IMG/VR virus record: IMGVR_UViG_3300042383_001393
Coordinates: 1 to 25,110 of that record
Source of the DNA: a virus
DNA: 25,110 nucleotides
Reading direction: 5' to 3' (one strand)
Position 1 is the first letter of the stretch. Each line of letters starts with the position of its first letter. Made by a program: the position numbers and the translations under genes. This document shows positions 1-5,039 of this stretch, in pieces. The notes below the pieces were generated by a model. That model was not told the origin of the DNA, made no database searches, and worked only from the letters and a program-made list of their open reading frames with translations.

Positions 1-45
1 CTACCAGCAGACTGGGACTGTGTTTACCGTGCCTCAAGCAAGTGA
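1..45 (+). CDS. C-terminal end of a gene entering from the left (partial)
   Basis: Frame 1 is open from the window edge to a TGA at 43-45 and encodes 14 residues ending YRASSK. The next base begins the stop codon of the convergent minus-strand gene, so the two genes would meet end to end, which is normal packing here. Too short to identify; it could be chance. Confidence 0.35.
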   Translation, partial: LPADWDCVYRASSK

Positions 46-321
46 TTATTTCTTGGTGATTTTGACGGTGCCGTCGGGCTCTCGCCCCTGAATTTCACGC
101 ATCATTAGTACAGTTTTTAATTTCATATTAAGCCGCAGAAGGTCATTGTCCAACATGCGAATGCGATCAATCAATCCAATGGTCAATTTGTTGGCTTCAC
201 TTAGTACTGGGTCGATGTCTTCAGTGGCCCACTGCCAAGTAAAATAAACCATATAACAAGATCCACAAGCCGCCACAATGGGGAATCCGTATTTTCCAAT
301 GAGTTCAACTATATTAACCAT
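46..321 (-). CDS. Small membrane protein, holin/UviB-like, paralogue of the gene at 1100-1381
   Basis: A 91-residue protein with one hydrophobic N-terminal segment (about residues 8-30) containing the motif KYGFPIVAA, followed by a charged, probably coiled-coil region (about 40-75) and a basic tail ending ITKK. The layout (short N-terminus, single membrane helix beginning GFP, cytoplasmic coiled coil) resembles small BhlA/UviB-type holin-like proteins, but no catalytic or diagnostic residue proves this. The ATG follows an AAGGAAAC ribosome site. It is clearly related to the gene at 1100-1381: both have I/F-x-L-I-x-x-x-GFP at the start and a helix with LDN/LDNR followed by IR near the middle. 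A homing endonuclease on the opposite strand separates the two. Membrane location is likely; a lysis role is only a guess. Confidence 0.75.
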   Translation of the reverse strand: MVNIVELIGKYGFPIVAACGSCYMVYFTWQWATEDIDPVLSEANKLTIGLIDRIRMLDNDLLRLNMKLKTVLMMREIQGREPDGTVKITKK

Positions 322-361
322 TTAATTTGTTTCCTTATTGTCCCCTATCAATCCAAATTAC

Positions 362-369
362 ACTAAATA
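362..369 (+). promoter_or_regulatory. Late-promoter-like box ACTAAATA before the HNH gene
   Basis: Matches the NNTAAATA core of T4-type late promoters and lies exactly 5 bases before the ATG at 375, the same spacing as at many other genes in the window. Confidence 0.5.
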
Positions 370-374
370 AAAAT

Positions 375-1103
375 ATGATTAACGAATATTCTTTACCAGA
401 AGCAATTTCTTTACACTATCTAAACAGATACATAAAATTTATTTCTAGCATAAAAAATACTGATAACACTTCTATTACTGAAAAACATCACATTTTACCA
501 AAAAGTATGGGTGGTTTAGATCATCCAGGAAATTTGATAGATCTTACACCGAGGCAGCATTATTTAGCTCATTGGATGTTATGGAAAGCATATAAATCAA
601 AACAGATGACTGCTGCATTTTTTTCGATGAATAACCGCGTTAATCCCTATTGTCAAAGAAATTTTATACCAAATTCTAGAATCTATCAAAAAGTACGAGA
701 GGATTTTTTGAAAGAAATTTCAGATTCAACGTCTTTATTATGGCAGGATCCTGAATATCGACGAAAACATCAAGTAACAAATTCTTCAATCAAAACTAGG
801 CAATTGCGATCAGAGAAAGCTCGAGAATTATGGAAGAACTTAGAATATCGAGAAAAAATAACATTGTCTAGAAAAAAGGCTTGGGCTGAAGGTAGAATCC
901 ACCGAGATCATTCTAAATGCGGGAACAAAGGAGAGTTAAATGTTGCTAAACGTCCTGAGGTTAGGTTTAAAAATACAGGCAAAAATCATTATTCATTTAG
1001 GGAAGGATTTGTTAGACCAACATGTCCTCATTGTGGTCTAACTTCAACGCCAGTGAATATCAAAAGATGGCACGGAGATAAATGTAAAAAATTCAAAAGT
1101 TAA
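375..1103 (+). CDS. HNH homing endonuclease with C-terminal zinc finger
   Basis: A 242-residue free-standing homing endonuclease. The HNH motif is near the N-terminus: H38-H39-I-L-P, then GG, N53-L, and R-x-H62 followed by H66. The middle has two copies of an LW-x-x-x-EYR-x-K motif typical of modular DNA-binding repeats in phage homing enzymes. The C-terminus has C217-x2-C220-x12-H233-x3-C237, a zinc finger. The start at 375 is preferred over an upstream in-frame ATG at 327 because the box ACTAAATA sits 5 bases before it. The gene is visibly richer in A+T than its neighbours and lies on the opposite strand between two paralogous membrane-protein genes, as expected for a recent mobile insertion. 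It would cut an allele lacking the insertion and spread by repair. Its stop overlaps the stop of the convergent gene. Confidence 0.88.
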   Translation: MINEYSLPEAISLHYLNRYIKFISSIKNTDNTSITEKHHILPKSMGGLDHPGNLIDLTPRQHYLAHWMLWKAYKSKQMTAAFFSMNNRVNPYCQRNFIPNSRIYQKVREDFLKEISDSTSLLWQDPEYRRKHQVTNSSIKTRQLRSEKARELWKNLEYREKITLSRKKAWAEGRIHRDHSKCGNKGELNVAKRPEVRFKNTGKNHYSFREGFVRPTCPHCGLTSTPVNIKRWHGDKCKKFKS

Positions 1104-1381
1104 TCTTTACGACAATCTATTTTTCCATCTGCCCTTGCGATGCGATCTAGATCAGGTTGTATGCCTAATGCATTACTCATCAGTGTGTCTATGCGGATAA
1201 CTTCTGAATTCATGGTCTTTACACGATTGTCCAGCGCCATAATCAACCCACTGAGCGATTTTACGCTGCCTTTAACACCATCCAGAATAAATTTTAAAAC
1301 CAAAAAGATAAAGTACCCGGCTGCCAGAGCTGCTGCCATGGGAAACCCTACGTCAGCTATGAGTTTAAAAATGTCATCCAT
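1100..1381 (-). CDS. Small membrane protein, holin/UviB-like, paralogue of the gene at 46-321
   Basis: A 93-residue protein with a short N-terminus (DDIFKLIADVGFP), one strongly hydrophobic segment (about residues 12-33, rich in Ala, Phe, Ile), then an amphipathic region (about 40-70) with LDNR and VIRID, and a polar tail. The same architecture and motif order occur in the gene at 46-321, so the two are tandem paralogues. A GGGAG ribosome site lies 7 bases before the ATG, and AATAAATA (minus strand) lies farther upstream, giving a short normal leader, unlike most late-type genes here. Likely a single-pass inner-membrane protein; a holin or accessory lysis role is possible but not shown. Confidence 0.75.
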   Translation of the reverse strand: MDDIFKLIADVGFPMAAALAAGYFIFLVLKFILDGVKGSVKSLSGLIMALDNRVKTMNSEVIRIDTLMSNALGIQPDLDRIARADGKIDCRKD

Positions 1382-1396
1382 AAAGAACTCCCGGTG

Positions 1397-1404
1397 TATT
1401 TATT
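1397..1404 (-). promoter_or_regulatory. Late-promoter-like box AATAAATA (minus strand)
   Basis: Read on the minus strand as AATAAATA, 15 bases before the ATG at 1381, with a GGGAG ribosome site between. One of only two boxes here with room for a normal leader. It is divergent to TATAAATA at 1430-1437. Confidence 0.55.
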
Positions 1405-1429
1405 AATTATTTGACTGTTCATATACTAG

Positions 1430-1437
1430 TATAAATA
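1430..1437 (+). promoter_or_regulatory. Late promoter TATAAATA
   Basis: Perfect T4 late-promoter consensus, 5 bases before the ATG at 1443. By T4 geometry (box at -13 to -6) the first transcribed base is the A of the ATG. Confidence 0.75.
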
Positions 1438-1442
1438 GATCT

Positions 1443-1616
1443 ATGAGATCACTTTTGTCACTGATTTTTATTCTGGTCTGGTGCTGGTTGGGGTATTCAT
1501 TCGTCAACGTTCTGATTCAGAATAGCATCCTAAACAACCCGGCATTTAAAGCAGTGTTTGCTTTGGTCTGGATCTGGATGATGTTTGTGATCGTTGACGT
1601 GATACACGACAAGTAG
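1443..1616 (+). CDS. Small two-helix membrane protein (57 aa)
   Basis: A 57-residue ORF starting MRSLLSLIFILVW. It has two hydrophobic segments, about residues 3-24 and 37-54, separated by a short polar loop (QNSILNNPAFK), and a short charged C-terminus (DVIHDK). This is the shape of a small two-pass membrane protein, compatible with a small holin or an accessory membrane protein. It is short enough to be missed by length-filtered gene finders. It is supported by the perfect TATAAATA box exactly 5 bases upstream of its ATG and by an uninterrupted hydrophobic pattern. No family recognised. Confidence 0.7.
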   Translation: MRSLLSLIFILVWCWLGYSFVNVLIQNSILNNPAFKAVFALVWIWMMFVIVDVIHDK

Positions 1617-1620
1617 GCAG

Positions 1621-1649
1621 TTGACATTGTGATTGTTAGATGCTACAAT
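1621..1649 (+). promoter_or_regulatory. Sigma70-type promoter TTGACA-17-TACAAT
   Basis: TTGACA at 1621-1626, 17-base spacer, TACAAT at 1644-1649, preceded by TGC (extended -10). The same TTGACW-N17/18-TGC-TAnnnT pattern occurs at 3323, 6842 and 19170. A late-type box overlaps its 3' end (1647-1654), so the gene at 1660 may be read both early and late. Confidence 0.75.
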
Positions 1650-1654
1650 AAATA
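1647..1654 (+). promoter_or_regulatory. Late-promoter-like box AATAAATA overlapping an early promoter
   Basis: AATAAATA ends 5 bases before the ATG at 1660, the standard spacing in this window, and shares three bases with the -10 hexamer of the sigma70-type promoter. Confidence 0.5.
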
Positions 1655-1659
1655 TTGTT

Positions 1660-1812
1660 ATGAACTTGAGAATTTCACTTCCCAAACATGACCCTGCCAA
1701 AATTCGTTCCGGGGTTCGACCTGGCAAGATTGAGACCAGCAAAAAGAGCAAGGCTCAGCATCAGCGCAGGTATAAACATCAAAAACGCGAATGGTTTCAG
1801 AATGAATCTTAG
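1660..1812 (+). CDS. Small basic protein (50 aa)
   Basis: A 50-residue ORF, very rich in Lys, Arg, Gln and His (for example TSKKSKAQHQRRYKHQKREW near the C-terminus), so probably nucleic-acid binding or unstructured. It is supported by both a sigma70-type promoter and a late-type box placed directly before its ATG and by an 11-base overlap with the next gene, as in an operon. Another frame is open from 1688, but the promoter geometry favours this one for the first gene. No family recognised. Confidence 0.55.
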   Translation: MNLRISLPKHDPAKIRSGVRPGKIETSKKSKAQHQRRYKHQKREWFQNES

Positions 1813-2029
1813 AGTTTTTCACTGTGGAATTAGTTTTTCCACACACAACCCCCTGACTGGATCAAAAGAACGAGACCACGTAAGTGGTTTTATACTAGCA
1901 CAGGATCCTGATCATTGTAAAGCTATTGCTCAGCAGAATTGGACCAAAGGCAAGCTGGAATGGTGTGATGAGAACACTTGGGAGCAAACCAAAGATACCA
2001 ATCAAAAATGGCTTAACGTGAGATTATGA
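1802..2029 (+). CDS. Hypothetical protein (75 aa)
   Basis: Begins MNLRVFHCGISFSTHNP. The frame is open farther upstream, to an ATG at 1688, but that part is compositionally unlike a protein and covers the gene at 1660. The start at 1802 gives a compact 75-residue product with an alpha/beta look and a Trp-rich C-terminus (W at about 47, 53, 59 and 70). The gene overlaps the previous one by 11 bases and the next by ATGA, implying translational coupling. No family recognised. Confidence 0.6.
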   Translation: MNLRVFHCGISFSTHNPLTGSKERDHVSGFILAQDPDHCKAIAQQNWTKGKLEWCDENTWEQTKDTNQKWLNVRL

Positions 2030-2274
2030 TTTTTGTTAGGGTCAGACCCTCTGAACATGCCGACAAAATGAATATTCGAGTTGTATTACCCAGTGATGTA
2101 TCATCCTCACTGTACTGTGAAATATACGAATGGTTAGACCAACAGACGGATATCAAAGTAGTACTCAATAATAGGTTATATTGGGAGATCAACCAATCTA
2201 CTTTATCATTCTTTGCATTGAAATTTAGTGATCCAAAAGTAAAATTTGTTCTCTATGAGGATCGAGTTGGATGA
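2026..2274 (+). CDS. Hypothetical protein (82 aa), LKFS family
   Basis: An 82-residue protein coupled to its neighbours by ATGA overlaps at both ends. Its C-terminal part contains LSFFALKFSDP followed by a short strand KVKFVLYED. The next gene has TTMFILKFSNQ at the matching place, so the two are probably diverged tandem copies. The genes at 7097 and 7305 end with a similar LLTFF-(V/L)-(L/I)-KY motif, hinting at a small family scattered in this genome. Function unknown; the alternating charge and hydrophobic pattern suggests a small cytoplasmic alpha/beta protein. Confidence 0.65.
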   Translation: MIFVRVRPSEHADKMNIRVVLPSDVSSSLYCEIYEWLDQQTDIKVVLNNRLYWEINQSTLSFFALKFSDPKVKFVLYEDRVG

Positions 2275-2498
2275 CGACAATGAAATTCACAATCTACAGT
2301 AACTCTGACTCTGAGAGTGATATTATATATTTTTCACCATATAATCTGCTAACAATAGCAGAAATCGATCATTGGCTCAATGAAGTGGCGCCAAAAAATT
2401 GCTTTATCCACAGTGGGTGGATACTGCCCAAGGAGTTAACCACTATGTTTATTTTAAAGTTTTCCAATCAAAACACAGAGGTGGTGTATGTTGGTTAG
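2271..2498 (+). CDS. Hypothetical protein (75 aa), LKFS family
   Basis: A 75-residue protein that overlaps the preceding gene by ATGA and the next by 11 bases. It begins MTTMKFTIYS and ends with FILKFSNQNTEVVYVG, matching the C-terminal motif of its upstream neighbour. An in-frame ATG three codons in is an alternative start. No recognised domain; probably a diverged duplicate of the gene at 2026-2274. Confidence 0.65.
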   Translation: MTTMKFTIYSNSDSESDIIYFSPYNLLTIAEIDHWLNEVAPKNCFIHSGWILPKELTTMFILKFSNQNTEVVYVG

Positions 2499-2748
2499 TG
2501 TCTTTTTGTCATTTGCGGTAGGCATTACTGCAGGTTGGTTGTTTCGGCGCTGGTTTGTTAAAAGAGAGACTGAGCATCTGGAGGCTCGACGTAAAGAAGG
2601 TGCTCAACTCTCTATTGAAATCAAGGAGTTGATGGATTCAAACCTGGCGTTAACCAATCGTGTGCTTCAGATCCGTGATGAACTTCAGGAAATAGCAGAG
2701 CGTGAGAGAAGGTCCAAACCTGTTGATTTGAACTATTGGATCAACTAA
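2488..2748 (+). CDS. Membrane-anchored coiled-coil protein (86 aa), spanin-like
   Basis: Residues 1-18 form one hydrophobic N-terminal segment (LVSVFLSFAVGITAGWLF), followed by RR and a long charged helix (about 22-78) with heptad-like hydrophobics that should form a coiled coil. This is the topology of an inner-membrane spanin (Rz-type) or another membrane-tethered coiled coil. It is the last gene of the ATGA-linked set 1660-2748. A lipoprotein that could be an outer spanin partner lies elsewhere in the window (8037), not next to it, so the spanin idea is weak. Confidence 0.65.
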   Translation: MLVSVFLSFAVGITAGWLFRRWFVKRETEHLEARRKEGAQLSIEIKELMDSNLALTNRVLQIRDELQEIAERERRSKPVDLNYWIN

Positions 2749-2786
2749 AGTTAACCAAAATGCTTAAAAATTTGCCAGTAGTGTGC

Positions 2787-2792
2787 TATACT
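2787..2792 (+). promoter_or_regulatory. Extended -10 promoter before tRNA-Leu
   Basis: TGC-TATACT matches the extended -10 of the other early promoters here. No good -35 sits 17 bases upstream (TTAAAA only). The start would fall about 19 bases before the mature tRNA end at 2818. Confidence 0.45.
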
Positions 2793-2817
2793 TAAATAAG
2801 TAAGAACAGTGCAACTT

Positions 2818-2905
2818 GGGGATGTGGTGTAATCGGCAGCCACAACGTGCTTAAACCGCGTTGCTCTCAATGAGCGTGAGGGTTCGACCCCCTCCATCCC
2901 CACCA
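2818..2905 (+). tRNA. tRNA-Leu (anticodon UAA)
   Basis: Complete class II tRNA. Acceptor GGGGATG pairs with CATCCCC; the anticodon stem ACGTG/CGCGT encloses loop CTTAAAC, giving anticodon UAA. The long variable arm is GCTC/GAGC. The T arm is GAGGG-TTCGACC-CCCTC. The 3' CCA is encoded. It probably supports phage use of UUA codons. Confidence 0.93.
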
Positions 2906-2911
2906 AAATTT

Positions 2912-3313
2912 ATGTTTACCAGCAAGCTCCTAAAACCCGCAAATGAACATCTGGATCAATTGACTTTTGATCTACTGGCAAAAAAGGCGCCACGCTTTTA
3001 TTCATTTGATCAAAACAACAGTGGTGGTAGTTATGATGTGGATGAAGAACAGGGTATTGACTGCCATGTGTTCATTCAAGCATTTGATGCTGAACATGCA
3101 AACAGTCGTGCATGCGATATTGGCATTTATTTCAACGGAGTAGAAGAGAACAAAGATTGTGAATGCTGTGGAGATCGCTGGCATCCATGTAGTGAGAGTG
3201 ATGGGTATACCAACCCCAATGACGGCGGCTACATTAGCAGTGATTACACTGTGCATTATCTGGATGGCAGCATTGTGCAATTCCTGCATCCACAACCCAA
3301 TAAAAGATGGTAA
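2912..3313 (+). CDS. Hypothetical phage protein with CECCGDRW motif (133 aa)
   Basis: A 133-residue protein starting 6 bases after tRNA-Leu. The frame is open into the tRNA, but the ATG at 2912 is the first one outside it. Features are FYSFDQNNSGG at about 31-41, an acidic stretch, an ADAEHAN-like helix, then GIYFNGVEE and DCECCGDRWHPC at about 87-98 (a possible metal or disulfide knuckle), followed by a Gly/Asp/Tyr-rich segment ending in HYLDGSIVQFLH. The set FDQNNSGG, IYFNG and CCGDRW is one I associate with a hypothetical family seen in many phages, with no known function. No ribosome site is obvious; it may be expressed with the tRNA. Confidence 0.75.
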   Translation: MFTSKLLKPANEHLDQLTFDLLAKKAPRFYSFDQNNSGGSYDVDEEQGIDCHVFIQAFDAEHANSRACDIGIYFNGVEENKDCECCGDRWHPCSESDGYTNPNDGGYISSDYTVHYLDGSIVQFLHPQPNKRW

Positions 3314-3322
3314 CCAAATTGT

Positions 3323-3351
3323 TTGACTAAAGTTGAGCAATTTGCTATACT
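3323..3351 (+). promoter_or_regulatory. Sigma70-type promoter TTGACT-17-TATACT
   Basis: TTGACT at 3323-3328, 17-base spacer, TGC then TATACT at 3346-3351. Transcription would begin near 3358, giving the gene at 3416 a leader of about 58 bases. It could continue into the structured RNAs and tRNA-Met. Confidence 0.8.
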
Positions 3352-3415
3352 TAAAGAGTAGCAGTAAACAGAACAAAATTTAGCAGTAAACACAGAACAC
3401 ACAGAGGATAAAAAA

Positions 3416-3700
3416 ATGGTTGTTATCAATGGTAAGCAGTGCAGTATTGAGTTTTATCGGCAGCTGGCTCCAGTGACGTTTTTCCAGCGTGGTCGGCAGG
3501 TCACACAGAATCGCATGAGCACCACCGCTGTGCTGGTGGGCGAGCAGGGTGAGGTGATGGATGTCGCCACCGTTAAGCCCTACCACAAGGATGCGTACAA
3601 CCGCAAGAAGGCCAACGAAGCTGCTGTTCACAAGCTGGCGGAACAGTTCGAGCCCACTGTTAAGGTGCAGATTCTGCGGGGCTTCTTCAACAAGCCGTAA
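3416..3700 (+). CDS. Hypothetical protein (94 aa)
   Basis: A 94-residue protein preceded by AGAGGAT, a good ribosome site 6 bases before the ATG, and by a strong sigma70-type promoter, so probably an early gene with a conventional leader. The product is basic and has a predicted strand-rich first half (MVVINGKQCSIEFYRQL, TTAVLVGEQGEVMDVATV) and a helical second half (DAYNRKKANEAAVHKLAEQF). Codon use looks richer in G+C than its neighbours. It is followed directly by the structured RNA pair at 3710-3933. No family recognised. Confidence 0.75.
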   Translation: MVVINGKQCSIEFYRQLAPVTFFQRGRQVTQNRMSTTAVLVGEQGEVMDVATVKPYHKDAYNRKKANEAAVHKLAEQFEPTVKVQILRGFFNKP

Positions 3701-3709
3701 CAACGATTT

Positions 3710-3812
3710 TGCAGATTAGCAAACAGACTGTATTTAAAAAGGTTGGACTTATAATCCATCCATTAATAACCCTCGCAGTCAGGGTCACCGTTAGGAAGTT
3801 TGCTAATCTGCA
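3710..3812 (+). ncRNA. Structured RNA element A (tandem with element B)
   Basis: A perfect 15-base-pair stem (3710-3724 with 3798-3812) closes 73 bases. Inside are GACTG (3726-3730); a hairpin GGTTGGA/TCCATCC with one mismatch (3741-3747 and 3755-3761) and 7-base loop CTTATAA; and a hairpin ACCCT/AGGGT (3769-3773 and 3781-3785) with loop CGCAGTC. The loop CAGTC (3776-3780) can pair with GACTG, a pseudoknot. Element B keeps this layout with a wholly different outer stem. Not a tRNA: no D arm or TTCRA loop. T4 encodes two stable RNAs of unknown function in its tRNA cluster, a possible analogy. Confidence 0.75.
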
Positions 3813-3820
3813 TAACAATT

Positions 3821-3933
3821 TCACAGTGTGAACTCAACTAACTAGACTGTTTTGAAAAGACTAGAACTAGAACTAGATCATTAAAATGACCCTCGCAGTC
3901 GGGGACCATAAAGTAGTTGAGTTTACATTGTGA
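3821..3933 (+). ncRNA. Structured RNA element B (tandem with element A)
   Basis: A 20-base-pair stem (3821-3840 with 3914-3933), containing two G-U pairs, closes 73 bases. As in element A, GACTG (3845-3849) follows the stem, and a hairpin CCCT/GGGG presents the loop CGCAGTC (3894-3900), whose CAGTC can pair with GACTG. Shared strings are AGACTGT, CATTAA and ACCCTCGCAGTC. The central hairpin of element A is replaced by three tandem copies of CTAGAA/T. The outer stem has no sequence match to that of A, yet pairs fully, which argues for selection on structure. Confidence 0.75.
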
Positions 3934-3948
3934 TTTTAATCTGAGTAT

Positions 3949-3976
3949 GGACCCGTAGCTCAATGGAGTTAAAGGC
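3949..3976 (+). pseudogene. tRNA 5' fragment (truncated duplicate of tRNA-Met)
   Basis: GGACCCGTAGCTCAATGG is nearly identical to the first 18 bases of the tRNA-Met starting at 3984 (two differences). It stops after the D-loop region with no anticodon or T arm. Probably a remnant of a tRNA duplication or of homing-endonuclease activity in the tRNA cluster. Confidence 0.65.
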
Positions 3977-3983
3977 AAAATGT

Positions 3984-4060
3984 GGACCTGTAGCTCAGTG
4001 GTCAGTAGCGATCGGCTCATAACCGAAGGGTCGTTGGTTCAATCCCAACCAGGTCCACCA
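3984..4060 (+). tRNA. tRNA-Met (anticodon CAU)
   Basis: Acceptor GGACCTG pairs with CAGGTCC. The anticodon stem TCGG/CCGA holds loop CTCATAA (anticodon CAU). The T arm is GTTGG-TTCAATC-CCAAC, with discriminator A and encoded CCA. The D stem is weak (three pairs). CAU may be read as Met or, if lysidine-modified, as Ile; sequence alone does not decide. The 3' end of the minus-strand endonuclease ORF overlaps it by 44 bases. Confidence 0.9.
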
Positions 4061-4700
4061 ATAAAAAATTTCCGGTTCTAATTGCTTTGATTTCTTGTTC
4101 TTTAACAATCTTCAAACAATGCGGAAATTCTTTCCACTTAGCTCGATCACGTTCAGTTTCAAAACCTTTTACTTCAATCCAAAGATTTAGTTCAGGAAGA
4201 TAAAAGTCAGGGAAATATTTCCTAGTTTGACCTTCCCAATAGTAAGGAAACGAAGTTCCACGTTCAACTTTGAGGTTTTGTTCTAAACACCATTTATAAA
4301 AATCAAGTTCCCATTTACCCTGACAAATAAAATCATTATGATAATATCTTTTTGTTCTACGTGAGTTTCCATAAAGATGTGATTCGGGATGATTTTCAAC
4401 TGCTCTTGCCATAGATTTTTTGTGATTTTCTCTAGCTTCTAGAGACATTCTGCGTTTTTTGTTTGCTTCACTAATCTTTTTTCTTGTTGACTCAGCGATA
4501 ACATATTCCTCTCCAGTTTGTTTGGATTTGATATGTTGATTAGACCCTTTCTTTCCTAACATCCCGTAAGAAGGTTTTATTTTCGATGGGTTTGGATTGT
4601 GATGGCATCGAATTTCGTGTTGAGCGTTTGAGTTTTTTGTTTTGGCAGGCCTTCCGCAATACTGACATTTTAGAAGGTGTTCGGTATCAGATAAATACAT
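4017..4700 (-). CDS. Homing endonuclease, PD-(D/E)xK type with zinc finger and NUMOD-like repeats
   Basis: A 227-residue enzyme. Residues 12-32 form a zinc finger, C12-x2-C15-x12-H28-x3-C32. Residues 64-100 carry NUMOD3-like DNA-binding motifs (STRKKISEANKKRR). The C-terminal nuclease domain has E131, then PD165-F-Y-L and E176-V-K178, the catalytic pattern of the restriction-endonuclease fold seen in some phage homing enzymes. The start at 4700 is chosen because AGGGAG lies 9 bases upstream; an ATG at 4745 and a TTG at 4772 are alternatives. The gene sits between tRNA-Met and tRNA-Leu(UAG), on the opposite strand. The last 14 codons read the antisense of tRNA-Met and give the tail GIEPTTLRL, a known artefact of antisense tRNA, so the original C-terminus may have been lost. 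Confidence 0.85.
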   Translation of the reverse strand: MYLSDTEHLLKCQYCGRPAKTKNSNAQHEIRCHHNPNPSKIKPSYGMLGKKGSNQHIKSKQTGEEYVIAESTRKKISEANKKRRMSLEARENHKKSMARAVENHPESHLYGNSRRTKRYYHNDFICQGKWELDFYKWCLEQNLKVERGTSFPYYWEGQTRKYFPDFYLPELNLWIEVKGFETERDRAKWKEFPHCLKIVKEQEIKAIRTGNFLLVDLVGIEPTTLRL

Positions 4701-4842
4701 TTGCTGTGACTCCCTAGAAGTTATAGAGTGGTTGGATAGTTGCATATCGCGAACCACAAATATATTTAGCAAAGATTACTCAAAGTGGGCAATTTGCTCA
4801 AAGGGTCTACCAAGTTTTTTCGGTCTTCCACCCAAGGGTAGA

Positions 4843-4850
4843 GATAAATA
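4843..4850 (+). promoter_or_regulatory. Late-promoter-like box GATAAATA before tRNA-Leu(UAG)
   Basis: GATAAATA would start transcription near 4856, about 46 bases before tRNA-Leu and just before a small hairpin (4860-4877). No ATG follows at the usual spacing, so it could serve the tRNA. Confidence 0.35.
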
Positions 4851-4859
4851 AATAAAGAA

Positions 4860-4877
4860 GAGCAACTTAGGTTGCTC
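4860..4877 (-). terminator. Hairpin followed by a U-rich tract on the minus strand
   Basis: Perfect 7-base-pair stem GAGCAAC/GTTGCTC with a 4-base loop. On the minus strand it is followed by TTCTTTATTTATTTATC, a terminator-like tract. It could end minus-strand transcripts from the ADP-ribosyltransferase gene before they reach the endonuclease. On the plus strand it could aid tRNA 5' processing. Confidence 0.45.
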
Positions 4878-4901
4878 CCGCCGAAATACAAAAATTCATG
4901 T

Positions 4902-4987
4902 GGTCGGATGGCGAAATTAGGAATACGCATCAGTCTTAGGAACTGACGTCGCAAGACATGAGGGTTCGACTCCCTCTCCGACTACCA
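4902..4987 (+). tRNA. tRNA-Leu (anticodon UAG)
   Basis: Class II tRNA. Acceptor GGTCGGA/TCCGACT has a G-U first pair. The anticodon stem TCAGT/ACTGA encloses loop CTTAGGA, anticodon UAG. The variable arm is GTC-GCAA-GAC. The T arm is GAGGG-TTCGACT-CCCTC. CCA is encoded. It is the second leucine tRNA in the window. Confidence 0.92.
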
Positions 4988-5025
4988 AAATTACTGGGCT
5001 TAGTGATAGACTTTTTCAGTGTATC

Positions 5026-5033
5026 ACTAAATA
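5026..5033 (+). promoter_or_regulatory. Late-promoter-like box ACTAAATA
   Basis: Lies 6 bases before the ATG at 5040, giving at most a one-base leader by T4 geometry. Confidence 0.5.
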
Positions 5034-5039
5034 GATTAT

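Noticed and set aside
2861-2911. Upstream start of the CECCGDRW protein inside tRNA-Leu
   Set aside because: The extension encodes tRNA sequence; ATG 2912 lies just after the tRNA.
3710-3933. Elements A and B as tRNAs, because one arm of A has a 7-base loop CTTATAA like an anticodon loop
   Set aside because: No D arm, no TTCRA T loop, no CCA, and element B lacks the matching arm.
3710-3933. Elements A and B as a CRISPR array or self-cleaving ribozymes
   Set aside because: Only two copies, the repeats are not direct repeats with spacers, and no hammerhead, twister or HDV core was found.
4689-4696. GATAAATA box on the plus strand inside the second homing endonuclease
   Set aside because: No ATG follows at 5-7 bases and it lies over the N-terminal codons of a minus-strand gene.
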